DNA from: Alligator mississippiensis | Taxonomy: Eukaryota; Chordata; Crocodylia; Alligatoridae | Direction of reading: 5' to 3' | DNA: 64,000 nucleotides | Assembly: GCF_030867095.1 (NCBI RefSeq) | Contig: NC_081824.1 | Location: forward strand, 252,217,956 to 252,281,955 | In this document: in pieces, positions 1 to 12,245 of the stretch | How positions within the stretch are numbered: the stretch's first letter is position 1 | Layout of the letters: each line of letters begins with the position of its first letter | The notes under the pieces: generated by a model | Seen by the model: only the letters and a program-made list of their open reading frames with translations | Told to the model about the DNA's origin: nothing | Database searches by the model: none | Translations under genes and position numbers: made by a program

Positions 1-1698
1 ATCAGTCCACGTACTTGTTTCCTGGCTAAAGCCCAGGAGAACAGGGCCAGCCCACAATTTTTTAGGCCTCCCTGCAAGAAATAGTTTTGGGACCCCCTGC
101 CACGAAGAAGCTGGGAGTGGTGGGGGGGTGGAGTGGCAAGTGGCCAAAGAAGCCAGCACCAGTGGTGTGAGCAGGGGGGGGTGGCAAGTGGCCGGACGCA
201 GGGCTGTGGGGCCCCCTGTGGTCACAGGTTTTGCAGGATAGGACAGGCTGGTCCTGCAGGAGAACATATTGGGTCAGACCTGCCAGGAAGGGATTCTCTC
301 CCATCTTCTTTGCCTTTGACATCAGCCTCTTGGATGCCAACTCTGCCTTCCCACTGCCCTCTCAGTACCCAGGGGGAGGATGTCTTTTGCCCAGGGTTCC
401 ATTATATTTGTTGGGGTCACTGCTCAACCCCTTTAAACAAAATCCTGTCTTGCACGCACACAGCCCATCCCTCACCTAGGAGTAGGAAGGAACCTACTGT
501 GGCATGTGCTCTGAACGATGTTGTGACCTGCCCTGTGATATAAATCACCCTGCTTGTAGCACTTCATCCTGATCCATGATGAAATTACTTGGAGCCTCCC
601 CTTTGGTAATGTGAAAGTATAGCCTGTATGTGAAAGTAATGTGAAAGTATGGCCTGTATCTCCTCTTCCACTGAGCCATCTATGCTGTGACCAGGCTGCA
701 CCTTGCACTGCAGAGTAAATTGATAGACTCATCCCATTCCAAAGAGCACAGCCTGGGGCTCCTTTCCTAGCTAAGCATATTTTTGTCTACCAGGGATCAA
801 CTAGCCAATGCTGTGGGCTGCTGGCCTTGTACTCCTGTCGCTCCTTGGCCTCCTTCTGGGGCATCCCTCTAGCTCTGGCTGTTTAACAGGGTTGTAGTCC
901 TTTAAGATGGGTGCATCACTTAGGATTTTCTGTCAATACCTACTCTTGGGTCGCTGCTCATTCTCATGCTGCATCACGGTGCATGTGTTGACTGCTGTGA
1001 GGGCCCACAGCCCTCCAGTACGGCTATGCACAATTTGGAATGGAAGTTGGCCATTCATATCATCTCTGGGATGTGCCCTTCATGTCCTTTGCACTGGGTA
1101 TTTTCTTAACGATTGTCAAGTTTCCCAGGGTCTGACAGTCTGGGGGATCCATCTGTCCAATTTATGAAGTGTGAGTGAGATCATGAAATGTGCCAGCTGC
1201 AAACTCCCTTCCAGTTGTAAGGCTCATCTTTGTCTTACCATGGCCTTTTACTCTTTAAATTCATCTAAGTTCCCAGGAGGCTTGGCGCAGGGCTAACCAT
1301 AGAGGGTAGCTGACTTGATTGTCGTGCTATTGAAATGTAATCAGGGACAATAATCTAGCTGCTATTGAGAACTAGCTTGTCACAGGGGACAAGAAGGTCA
1401 CTTGGCAGGGGTCTGTGATCATTTGATGGATTGCTCCTCAAGAAAGTCACTTGACAAAGGAATTAGGAGGCTCTGGGTCATATTCAGCTCAAATTGGAAG
1501 GGAGTTGCCCACACCTGTTCTTTTATCAGTGGCTCTATCGATGCGGTAAAACTCTGTATTTTGGTAGTCTCATATTTCGGTAGGCATCAGCTTCTACCTT
1601 GACCTTGCCCAGTAGATGCCCACCTCCTTTAAACATTTCCTTATATTCCATTAGAACACGGAACAGGGCCAACCGTGACTGGGCTTAAATTATATCAA
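1..1698. other. Intergenic, no gene recognised
   Basis: No coding exon is supported. A GC-skewed start (about 110-240) has G-runs with a repeated GGCAAGTGGCC phrase. At 607-659 there is a 30-base tandem duplication (AATGTGAAAGTAT-containing unit, two copies with one change). The rest looks like unique or decayed sequence. Confidence 0.6.
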
Positions 1699-1907
1699 TG
1701 GAGGTTAAAGTTGACATTAGGAAGAATTTTCTCACTATGGCAGTGGGTAAGCACTGGAATAGATTACCTAGAAGGACTTTACAATTCCTAGAACTGGAAA
1801 ATTTAGTGCAGGTTGAGCAAATGCTTGACTAGGATTGTTTAGAGAGGCAGCGGATTGGACTGGATGACCTCCTGAGATCCCTTCCACTCTGGTTTCCTAT
1901 GATTCTC
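1699..1907 (+). repeat. CR1 LINE 3' end fragment
   Basis: The fragment has the standard CR1 3' features: ACATTAGGAAGAATTTT, a GCACTGGAATAGATTACC-like stretch, GGACTGGATGACCTCCTGAG and a CCTATGATTCT tail. It is diverged, 5'-truncated and in + orientation. Confidence 0.85.
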
Positions 1908-2248
1908 AGATTTAGGATATTATGCTATTATACTGAGATCAAATCTCTGACATGCACTGCCCTTTTGCTTTGCCATGGATGGTACTCCTGTGTGTCAGTT
2001 ACTATAAACTCTAAGTGATAATGTCTCTGGTTTCGTGGTTTTCTTATCAAGAGTGCATTTTCCCAAGTGGCCTCAAAATGGCTTTATTGTGCATCACCAT
2101 CATAGGCTCACATTTCTCCAGTCTAATGTTACTGCTTATCATGGCTGCTGGCATTACATTGCAGCTTGCCCCATCATCCAGCTGGAATTGAACGGGCCTT
2201 GATCTAATAACCTAGTTACAGACAAGATATCAAAAGGCCTGGCAGCCT

Positions 2249-3470
2249 TAGAATCATAGAGAAGTCAGGCTGGAAGGGACCTCCATAGGTCATCTAGTCC
2301 AACTCCACAGCTGAGGCAGGATCATCCCTATCCAAACCATCTTATACAAATCCATTGTCTAACCACTTAGCAAAAATACAGTCAACCCAGACACAGCACG
2401 TGACTTAATACCGTAACCTACCACAAAAAATCCAGAGGGATCATGGTGGCCAGTGCCCTGCTGCTGTAAATGTTGTTAATATATGTTCATGAAATCCTGG
2501 GAAGAGCACAATGCCCCTTGCTATAGACAAAGGCAAACCCCACAACAGTCCATACCAATCTGATCATGGGGTAAAATTCCTTCCTGACCATAAATGTGTC
2601 GATCAGTCTGACCCTGAGTGGAGGGGCAAGACCCTCTCACCAGGAACCTCCTTGCAACAGGAGCATTGGAACAGCTGAGTCAAAACCCCTAGACTTGGCA
2701 GCAGCCAACCCCCAATGCCTCTGAGGAAGCCTGACACATGCATCATCGGGGAGGTGGGGGGAGAAGGGAAGGCAGAAATTCCCGCTCAGCCTCATGCAGT
2801 GAACAGAAAAGCCCAGAAGCATGGGAAATACCCGTAATAGAACATAGGCAAAGATCATCACCACTAGTGGCTGTCCAACCTCTTCCTGAACACTTTCAGT
2901 GATGGGGAGGCCACAACTTCCCTAGGCAGTTAATTCCACTGTCTCACTGTTTTAACAGTGAAGAAGTTTTTCCTGCTATCCAATCTAAACTTACTTTGTT
3001 GCAATTTCAAGCCATTGGCCCATGTCCTGCTCTCCACAGTGAGAAAAAAAGGTGTTTTTCCTTTTTCTTATGGCAGCTCTTCAAGTATTTGAAGACTGCT
3101 ATCAGGTCCCCTTTTAAGCACTTTTCCACAGATTGAATATGCCTATCTCCTTCAACCTCTCCTTGTATGAATTGCCTCCTAAGCCCTTTATCATTTTTGT
3201 TGCCTGCCTCTGGACCTCTCTAACTTCTCCATGTCCTTTTTAAAACATGGAGCCTAAAACTGCACACAATACTTTAAGTGAGGCCTAATCAGTACTGAGT
3301 AGAGAAGAACTATCACCTTCCATGTCTTGCATCTAATGCTTCTATTTATGCATCCCAAAAGCACATTCACCTTTTGTGCATCTGCATCAAACTGCAGACT
3401 CATATTGAGTCTGTGATCTAACAAGACTTCCAGATCGCTGCCATCTAGCCAGGTCACTCATTCTGTATTT
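2249..3470 (-). repeat. CR1 LINE, 5'-truncated, minus strand
   Basis: Read on the minus strand, 3470-2862 corresponds to the end of the CR1 reverse-transcriptase ORF (for example YSVLIRPHLKYCVQF at about 3254-3300) and the downstream part. 2440-2249 ends with the CR1 tail (AATCATAGAG read on +, then GGCTGGAAGGGACCT). The middle (about 2430-2860) is less typical and may be a subfamily-specific 3' UTR or an old insertion. Several stops break the frame. Confidence 0.8.
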
Positions 3471-5100
3471 GTATTTATTACTCTTCCTGAGGTGTAATGC
3501 AGTGCATGTCACTGAGAGTTCTTGTGTCTGCTTACATCAGAGGGAAGACCACCTCATTAGGAAGTCTCATTAGGAAGTCTCTGTCTTAAGTCACTGAGGT
3601 ATAGGTATAGCTACATCATGCCCTGGCAGATCCAGTCCTGAACATGCTCTACCCACTTATTACTGCTTCCAGGATCCAGATATGGAAATGTGGTGGCCAG
3701 GCTACTCTGGGGGTGTCCCCAATAGCTGCTCTCAAGGATGCTGGAGACCAGGACCTCAGGAGTGATGCAGAGGAACATTCCTGAAGGGACTTTGATTTGG
3801 GTTTTGAGTATGTGAGTGGGAGCTGTTGGGTAAGTGTCTGACTTCTTGTCCTTTTCCCCCGCAAGGGGATAATAACAAAACTTTGGTTTTCTCATCATCA
3901 TCCTCTATATACAGACCTAGTTGCTTGCACTGCTGCCAGGATTCTGCCAGGGTCTTTCTTTGGAAATCAGCATTTCCAGTAGTCAGTGTTCCTCTGTGCT
4001 GCCTATTTGCTCTGTTGCTAGGTACCGCTTAGTTTTCCTATTCATCATCCTCTCTTCCTGGTTGTGCATCTCACTAGACTGAGTACTGCCACCCTGTCTT
4101 GTGCAACAGATTATGGGCTATAACACAAGCATCACCCTTTTCTAAAGCTAGAATGGTCTTTTGTTAAGACAACTATTGGCAGCTGGCAGCTACTATGGTA
4201 GCTATTCCAGCCATGTTCACACAGACATGTTCACACAGACATATTTCCCAGTGCCTTTTTCAGATTCTTCCATTCTGCAACATGTGTCTCTCCCTCTAGG
4301 TTCCATATAGGATGGTATATAGGCTGCTGTAATTAACATTAGGGGACAGGCCTAGTGTACAGCTGGCTCAGCGTCTGTCACCTTTGCTTTCCTTCAGTCT
4401 TCTCATTGTGCCAAGTGCTTTACATGTAGGCCCCGGGATCTGATTCCCTGAAACGTCAGAAGCTTAGCGCCATCGGTTTTTAACACTGGTACCCACAATG
4501 TACTTCCCACTAACAGCAGCTGAGCTTGTGCTCTGGGAACAGGGTTCTGAGCTTTAAAGTCTGGAAGATTTTCCCAATATTCCCTACAGCCAGATTCTTC
4601 TCTGACCAGTGTAAAATAAATGCATTGAAATCAATGGATTGCCACTCTTTCCTGTGATGCTCACTGTTGTATAACATCTAGCCAGGGAAGCCGAAGTCTG
4701 TGCAGCACCGGGCATGGGGGAAGGTGAACGCTTTCAGCACTAGCTCCTGGTTCAATCATAGCCAAGTCAGTACTAACTAACAGCCCTTCTGCTCTTATCA
4801 CCCATTTCACCCTGTCTGAAGTGAGCTGGTGGCTTTCATTTCCAGTGAGTAGGTGCCCACATGAACAGAAACTAGCACAGCTGTGCAGTCGTTGGCAGCC
4901 TCATCTGAGATGCTGAGGACTTGAGCGGGTCATGGGAACAGAACTCCTCTCCAGCCCCTAGAGATGGCCCCGCAGAATGGCACCTATAGCACACTTCTGC
5001 AACAAAGAATGAGGAGGAGCTGGTGGAATAACTCACCAAGAATACCTGTCATGAAATTTGGCAGGTGCTGAGCAATCATTTAGGAATAATTGTTTCCACA
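3471..5100. other. Intergenic, nothing recognised
   Basis: There is no supported gene, RNA or complete transposon. Small tandem repeats occur at about 3553-3580 (CATTAGGAAGTCT, two copies) and 4212-4242 (TGTTCACACAGACA, two copies). Confidence 0.5.
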
Positions 5101-5108
5101 GTTTACAT

Positions 5109-5348
5109 CAGTGGGGGCCAACTTTTTGGCAGGCATGCCACAAGGTAAGCTCCACACCTTCCCCAGATGTCAGTTCAATCCCCTTCCCTGCCTGATCTGC
5201 CACCTACTTTCTGCTTCCTGCCTCATGCTCCTTGCCTGATCTATTTGCTTTCTGTTCCCTGTCCTATCTGTGACTGTGTTCCATGCCCCCTCCCCAGTCT
5301 GCTGTGCGCCATACAGAGGCAGCTCAGACTGTGGGTTAGGCACCCCTG
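5109..5348. mobile_element. hAT-type nonautonomous element (240 bp)
   Basis: The left end CAGTGGGGGCCAAC and the right end GGCACCCCTG (reverse complement CAGGGGTGCC) form short imperfect terminal inverted repeats. The flanking 8-bp sequences GTTTACAT (5101-5108) and CTTTACAT (5349-5356) match at 7 of 8 positions, as expected for a hAT target-site duplication. It has no transposase. Confidence 0.8.
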
Positions 5349-5356
5349 CTTTACAT

Positions 5357-7014
5357 GGCCCTGGTGCAATGGAAACAGAACTTTGCTTTTCAGGCGTGTC
5401 ATTTCAATGCCTTATTCCTCCTTGGCGTGCAGCAAACATAGCAGTCTAGGTAATTCTGTGCCTGTGGCTCACACCCTCTCATCCAGAAAAAGAAACAAAT
5501 GACACTCATGCTTGGCGCAAGCTACGTATCATTCTAAGGCAGGGCCTGCTACCTTTGTTCTGGTTTGACAGGCACCATTATAGGCCATATTTCAAAGAGG
5601 TGGTTATTTTGTACACATAGGTCAATGCCTGTATTTGGATACTCAGAGTGTTTCTTCTTGCTGCATGGCAAGAGAAATTTGTTTGGATGTGTAAATGATT
5701 TTGACAACTTAAACCCCGTGTGTTAATGCACTCATCAAAACACCAAGAATTTCCAGGACAGGTCACATCTGCTCACTACTGAAAGATTGTGCTAAAATAT
5801 AAAGCTTTAAAGCCTTGGGTGTATGAAGGACATTTTTCAGGATATTTTGTCGTCGTGTTACTAAAGGCTGGTTGGTTCCATTGGCTTAAGTGGTCTCTGG
5901 AACCTTAGTGGAGGCTGACTACTAGCTGCGGCTAATATTTTAAGTGTTGCATTGCTGAGATGCAGGTAAAGCAGAGGCAGACAAAATTAAGCTTAAAATA
6001 CCAGTAATGTGTTTACCCGGTGGCTGAAACAAAAATGAGCAATAATAGATCAAGTTAAGGAGGGACTGTGGTTTTTAGAGTTGATGCACGTGGCCAGTGG
6101 TGAGAGTTTATATTTCCTGCCTAGGCCACAGATTAATTGTAAGATCTGGGACAAGTCATCTAAATCCTAATCTTGTATGGTTGAAGCCTGTGGGAGTTTT
6201 GCCAGACTTCAATAAGCACATGAAGGCACAAAACCTCTCAAAACTCCTGGGAGCCAGGCAAGCTTTATTATTATTAATCTCCTTTTTTAACTGGGAAACT
6301 GAGGCAGGACAGTGAAATAGCTTGCCCCAGGGCCACATGGGGAATCAAAGTTTCAAGCTAGGTAAATATATTTTTAATAAGCAACAGCTAATTAGGTGAC
6401 AAATGTAAAACCTCTGAACAAATCAATGTGAAATGCACTATGCCTCAAAGCTGAACTGCAAATAAAGTGCCCATAGGAGAAAATTTTCCAATTTAAAACA
6501 CACGCACAAAAAAACCCTAAACCCCAAACTGATTCGGTGTTATGTGAATTAAGGATCAACTTATTTTAATTGAATCCAAAGAGCTCCCTTGACTATTCTT
6601 TGTTCCTCTTCCCCCTTCCACTCCTTCCCTGGTTGCCTGTGTAGCTGTTATGCTTTATTTACAGATAATTGGAAATGGAATGTAAGCGCAATCAGTGAGT
6701 CCAACTGAAACTTGGAAGAAATCAACCACTAATGAGTGTTTATTTGAAGCAGTCTTGCTTTGACATGATGGCACTGTGTGGAGGGAGTGGCAGATGCACT
6801 CTGCTGAAGGGCAGCAAAGGAGGGTGAAGGTCCAGTCAACCTTTTGGATGCCATCCAAAAACATTGGCTCTGCCACCTCTGACCCTTGGGAAGGGTCTGA
6901 CCTCCGAACCCAGAACCAGGAACCAAATTCCCTAGATGCTGCCCCTCTTTGTGTATAGGACTGTTCCAACAGCCCCTGCCCTAGAACTGAACACTTGACT
7001 TTGTGGATGTTCAA
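5357..7014. other. Intergenic, nothing recognised
   Basis: No gene is supported. A CAGGGCCTGCTACC phrase at about 5539 could be a lone hAT end, but no partner end was found. Confidence 0.45.
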
Positions 7015-7114
7015 AATCATGTCTGGGAGGATTAGACAGGTATGGCTCTGGGTTGAGCTGGGAGTAGAAGAGGTGACCTCCCAGGGGTCCCTTCCAGCTT
7101 GATTCTTTGATTCT
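7015..7114 (+). repeat. CR1 LINE 3' tail fragment
   Basis: The stretch ends in GGTGACCTCCCAGGGGTCCC, then TTCCAGCTTGATTCTTTGATTCT, the CR1 3' terminus with its short tandem tail. The fragment is only ~100 bp long. Confidence 0.75.
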
Positions 7115-9196
7115 TCTGAATTTTGCGGTGAGGGTCATCTTTAAGTGATAGGAATATATCTTAATCCACCTCAGCAGTTATACCATTTTTACCATCTATC
7201 AGTTGTTCTTTCTGTTCAGTTATACTCAGCCTGTAAGGGAAAAGGATACAGTTCATATGGAATATTTTCTTCATAGTAAAATGACACAGTATAGCATGTA
7301 TTTTTGTTTCATCACTTTCAGGTGTCTTTCCACAATAGAAACCAACTTAACAGGCTATGCCAAATGTACCATTTTTTAGATAATCTCTCACTGTTTTACT
7401 ACCACAGGTGGAGATTTAGCAGTGGGGACACTTGTGTAGACTGCCTGCTGGTGTCTGTGGTGTCTACCCCTGTTCTAGATCCAGATAAGGTTTTAGCAAT
7501 AAGCCCCCTTCCTTTGTCTACACAACTACTCCAACTTTTGCTACTGTGAGTAGAACAGTGAAACAACGGCAGATTTCCCACCCCAAAATCTAATTAGTTT
7601 ATTGTAAACAAGGCCTCAAAGCCTGAATGACTTTTCAAATTTTGATTATGAAAAGATAAGAGAGCACACAAGGTGTCTTCCAGTGAGCGCAGAGAGCATC
7701 CCTTCCACAACATGTTGCATCAACCACGCCTCACCAGATAGCAGCTGCCCTGTAGGAAGTAGACTCAGAGAAATGTAATAGTGCAGTATGCAGGGGAAAA
7801 AATCTCTCCCGTTCAGCTCCCTGTTTATGTTCAATACAGAAAACATCTAAAATACATTTAAGAGATCAACTTAAATGGTTACATCCTTGCTGGGACAATC
7901 TGCTCTAACCCCAAGGGACCGTGTCAAGTCCTGTAGATGGTATCATGGATGGTTAGAACCAATATAATGTAAGGGGGCTAAGTCATGGTTCACTTCCTGC
8001 TCATTTTACACCAGTGAAACTCTTTTAGGTTCCTGATCTAGGCTGTTTAGGTTCCTATTGGCTCTTGCTGCTGGAAGAATTTGCCCAGAGGAGGCTGTTC
8101 CCTGGCCATCCTCAGATAGTGAAATGAGACTGTTTTTCACTGCTGTCCTCTAACTCTCTGCCAGTATGTTGATGTCTCTGTGCAGCTTGATGCCTGGGAC
8201 TGTTTGTCCAACATTCAAGGTATGATCATAGCAGAGTCTTTCAGAGAAGGCCAGTTATCACCATGGTAGCTGCCTATGTGCATTAATTTGCTACACACTC
8301 AGCTACCTCATGGTCACCTTTTCCAGGCTTCTCTTCCTCATGGGAAAGCAGGTGATCCAGAACAAACTGGATAAAAAATTCCAACCTTCTGGATCATAAA
8401 ATGGATTTCACGGAAGCAAGAAGATCTATCTCTGCTAGTAAGCTGAGTTCCCTTTTTCCTGCTGCAACAAACAGTGATGCCTTTCTTTGCACATTGGCTT
8501 CCCTGGGCATGCCCTCATCCCTTCCACCGGGTCCTTTTTCACCTACAGCACAATTCGCTCTGCTGACTGCAGTCATTAAAGGTGTCAGAGATACACTTGG
8601 AGACTTGTACAAACTCCTGTTTTCTCTGTGCCTCTGGTGTTAAGGCCAGCAAACTAGTCATAAATGCCAAATCCTCTTAGAGTGTCATGCAGTGAAGTCA
8701 TACCCCATGGCAAATTTGACAGAGTAGCAAGGCGGATTAATATTGTTTAAGCCTGTAAGTGCACTCATACCATCAAAACTCAATGGAGCTGTTAGCATCC
8801 TATGGCTATTCAGTGGGTTAGTTAGCCACCCTAATCTAGTTTCTAACAGAGAAACAGTAGCTCTGCATTATAAAAAAGCACTGTCCTTTAGTGATACCCA
8901 GTGCTGAGGTTGGCAGTCTCAATCAGTGTCTGGATGAGTGACAGAAAATGAACTACCCCTTAACTTGGACAGGCATTGATTTTGGAATAGGAGACATGGC
9001 ATTGGTGTTAGCTATATATGTATCTTTACTATCGCAGTTGTATATTTTGGCCTGTCAATCTGATTCTTTTCTCTTGTGCTAAAGTCATCCCAAAAGCACA
9101 GAGCTGTTAACATAGAATCCTCTTCCTTTTGGTCCCAAAAGTTCAGCTCTGGATTTAAGACCCTGAAAGAGGACCCAGTCAAACTGACTGCATCTT
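7115..9196. other. Intergenic, nothing recognised
   Basis: AT-balanced sequence without coding or repeat features that I can name. Confidence 0.5.
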
Positions 9197-9389
9197 CACG
9201 AGATGCTGACTGTGCAGTCATTACTGCACAGTCATTTCGTACTTGTTTATATAAGTACTAAATGACTGCACAGTAGCCCAAGTTACTGTGCAGTAGCGCC
9301 GATGAATGTCTCTTTTGTGACACTACTAAGCAGTAGTGTCACGTCATGATTGTTGCCACACAACGCTACTGCACAGTCAGCATCTCATG
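9197..9389. mobile_element. Palindromic MITE-like element, copy 1
   Basis: The ends are inverted repeats: CACGAGATGCTGACTGTGCAGT on the left and the complement of CATGAGATGCTGACTGTGCAGT on the right. A second nested palindrome occurs near 9231-9267 (AGTCATTTCGTACT ... AGTACTAAATGACT, 13 of 14 paired). A related copy lies at 62887-63067 in the opposite orientation. There is no coding capacity and no clear target duplication, so the superfamily is open. Confidence 0.7.
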
Positions 9390-10261
9390 TACGTGGCCAC
9401 TGATTCACAAATTTGAGGGCTATTTTTTTTTAAGATGCTCCAGGATTTATCCATTTTCACCTGCCTTCACCCCTTCTAAGTCATCAAAGTCCTGTATCAA
9501 ACCATCCCATGCTTACACAGAAGAGGAGGCTCCCTCTGGGTGGGCGTTCCCTTCTTCTGGAAGCATGGCATAGTAAATTTATCCAGGACAAAAAGTATCA
9601 GTAGAGTGAATCCCTTCTTTTCTCTCACTCACTCAGATCTTGAAAGACTGGAAAGTTGTGTACCTTTTCTTTGATTACATTCAAAATTCTTTCTATTACA
9701 AGGCTGGATTCCACTAGAATGGTGTGTACCCCCAACATGATGGTTGGGGAGGGTACACCCTCCTCCTGTGGTGGGATAAGGATGACTTTCTCTGACATCT
9801 GCGTTATCCTGACGCTTCTAAAAGCCTTTAAATTTGGAAACAGAATTCAAATTTCACAGCCCTTGTGCAACTTTTCCCTTACATTATGGATGATGTTCTT
9901 GAGTTTACTAAGAAAATGCAAGCTTGTTTCTGTGCCATATCATGTTGCTAAGATCTGTAAAAAATACTTGACAAGATGCCCCCCAGAAATCACTTAATGA
10001 GTTACTACTTAACATGCAACATTGCTTTTCATTGATTAAGTATCTAGCCCAACTGGAAGCAGCCGACTGACACCTCTGTTACAAAAATGAGACCCAGCCT
10101 TCATTTTATGTTGCAGACATTTGATTATTTTAGACTCAATGCTTATGGAGATGGCACAGTGGTAATAGGTAGTAAGAAATGGAAAATATACTAAAGCACT
10201 ATAATGCCACTATAATGTCCATTTATACAATAGTTTCATGACTATTTTGCAAGAAACAAGC
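9390..10261. other. Intergenic, nothing recognised
   Basis: No gene or named repeat is supported. Confidence 0.45.
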
Positions 10262-10362
10262 AAAGTAGGTTTAGAGTGGATATCAGGAAAAACATTTTCA
10301 CTGTTAGACAAGTGAGGCAGTGGAATGGACTGCCTAGGAAAGTTGTGGAATCTCCATCCTTG
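10262..10362 (+). repeat. CR1 fragment, left half split by an LTR
   Basis: GGATATCAGGAAAAACATTTT, GTGGAATGGACTGCCTAGG and GGAATCTCCATCCTTG are CR1 phrases from just before the 3' end. The element continues at 11332 after the LTR insertion. The last five bases, CCTTG, are the duplicated target. Confidence 0.85.
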
Positions 10363-11331
10363 TGTCACAACCCAAAGTTGTGACTTTTTGTTTGTGTGTG
10401 CGCTTCGGCACTGCTAAATTATTTCCCGCCAAATTTGTCACTTTCTTTGCACGGTAGAGCTCTCTGCTGCTAGAGAGAGCTCTGGTGCAACGGGGGATTT
10501 CCCGCCGAATTGCAGCTTGTTTGCAGGGTGCATCTCTTTTGCATCGTAGTGATACACGCTGTAAAGAAGTTCCTGCCATTTGTATTAGGGTCCGCGCCAT
10601 GTTATTGGCCGACTCCTAATTTAGGCACACGTGGCAGCTAGCGATTGGCTTGCTAGCCGTACAAAAGGCTTGGGTAGTTTCCGCCCAAGCCGGAGGAGGG
10701 AGGAGAGAGAGAGATTCTGTGTGAAGATCTCCAAGCGCTGTGGACCCTCGCGGACCTGACGCGCCTCCCCTAAGCAGGCAAGAGAGGCAATAGAACTGAA
10801 CCTACGGAGCTTTCGCTTTTCGCCTCTCCCCGTTGCCGAGCGCAATCCTAGACGTATCCCTTTCCTGTAATTTTGGACCCCGCGGAGCCTAGCAAACTCC
10901 GGGGAAAACTTATCGGACCCGCGGAGCCTGAATAACTCCGGGGAAACTTTTCGAACCCAACTTAACCGGACCCACGGAGCCTAGCAAACTCCGTGGGAGC
11001 AATCGTTTTGTCAGAATCCACCAACGAGGGTTCAAGCGGGAGCTGTGCCTGGAAACCTGTCCAGCCTACACCGATACCATCTTTGGGTGTAAGTAAATAA
11101 TCTTTTCAATCAATCGTTACGCCTCCGTGACTAATTCTAACTCACGTGTGCAAGCCGCTTCGCGGTTTTCTCCCACTCTGCGTGCCCGGGCTGCCGGCCA
11201 CAGCCCGCATGCACTGGAGACAGGTCCGGTACGACCCCAGTTCGCCCACGGCCTGCCCATGGCGGCCAGAATGGGATCGGAATCACCGCCGCGCATGGCG
11301 ACGAGGGCGGGCTCGGGGCCCGGCCCACACA
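10363..11331 (+). mobile_element. Solo LTR (969 bp) inserted in a CR1
   Basis: The insertion starts TGTCACAACCC and ends GGCCCACACA (TG...CA). It is flanked by an exact 5-bp duplication CCTTG (10358-10362 and 11332-11336), and the interrupted CR1 reads through cleanly across it. It is CpG-rich, unlike its surroundings. At 10875-10999 it has three repeats of a GGACCC-CGGAG-loop-CTCCG hairpin unit. The sequence GTAAGTAAATAATC near 11090 may hold the polyadenylation region. No internal retroviral genes remain. Orientation is set by an A-rich signal after a GC-rich promoter-like part and is less certain than the boundaries. It could be from an endogenous retrovirus or a Gypsy-type element. Confidence 0.88.
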
Positions 11332-11400
11332 CCTTGGAAGTGTTCAAGAAGAGGCTGGATAAGCATTGATCAGGGATGATCTAAGAATGATCTGTAAAAA
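11332..11400 (+). repeat. CR1 fragment, right half
   Basis: GGAAGTGTTCAAGAAGAGGC followed by TGGATAAGCATTGATCAGGGATGAT is the CR1 continuation of the part ending at 10362. Confidence 0.85.
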
Positions 11401-12119
11401 GTTGGAAGCCCAGGAGTAACACCTTTCTTCCCCCTTCCCCCCCACAACACATACATACTCAATGCTGCTGGGAGATGAGAAGAATTTTGCAGCCCAGATA
11501 CTGGAGAGGATCATGCTCAGAAGGAGAATAATGCAGAGTTCCACAATGGGTTTAATTATGACAGAAGACTAAACCAACTGGTATAAGTTTACGGAGGGGA
11601 TATAGAAAACAAAGGTCTGGTTGTCCAGTTAGAGGGCATGATGGGTAGAGTTTTGATTGCTGTCTCCAGAATGTAGAGCAGAATGGAGGGCATTATGTTT
11701 TTCCCGTATTTCTGGGCTTTACTGGTTGCCATATGGGACTAGGAAGGAATTGTTTCCCCCTCCGGTTGCTATAGGTGTCAGGGGCTTCCTTCACCTTCCA
11801 AAAAGCTGGAGTTTTTGACTGGGTTGGGTCAATGCTCCTGCTGGGATTAAAACCCAGAGGTTCCTGGTCAGTGAGTCTTGCCTCTCTGCTCAGGGTCAGA
11901 CTGATCACCACATTAGGAATCAGGAAGTTATTCTATGCCATGGTCAGACTGGTACAGACTGTGGGAGGTTCTGCCTTCCTCTGTACTTGGGGCATGGTCC
12001 TCTTTGTCGGATCTTTCAACTGCATTTTAAACCTTGCAGTAGTAGGATACTGACAGCTCTCATCCCCCTGCTTTGTTTGTGGCAGGTTAGGGTGCTATGT
12101 CTTATGGTTGTGTGACAGG
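11401..12119. other. Intergenic, nothing recognised
   Basis: No gene supported. Mixed-composition sequence. Confidence 0.4.
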
Positions 12120-12245
12120 ATTGACTGTGTAGTTTAAGGAATAGATTAGACAAGGATGGTCTGGACAGGCATGATCCTTCTTTGAGCAGAGGGTTGGACT
12201 AGATGACCTCCAGAGGTGCCTTCCAGTCATATTTTTCTGATTCTA
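12120..12245 (+). repeat. CR1 LINE 3' end fragment
   Basis: GGAATAGATTAGACAAGGATGG and GGGTTGGACTAGATGACCTCC with a TTTTTCTGATTCT tail are the CR1 3' end. Confidence 0.85.

Noticed and set aside
607..659. Short tandem duplication as a CRISPR-like or regulatory array
   Set aside because: It has only two copies of a 30-base unit with no spacers, and the context is vertebrate intergenic DNA.
5537..5582. Lone hAT-like end CAGGGCCTGCTACC
   Set aside because: A single short end without partner or duplication is too weak to call.
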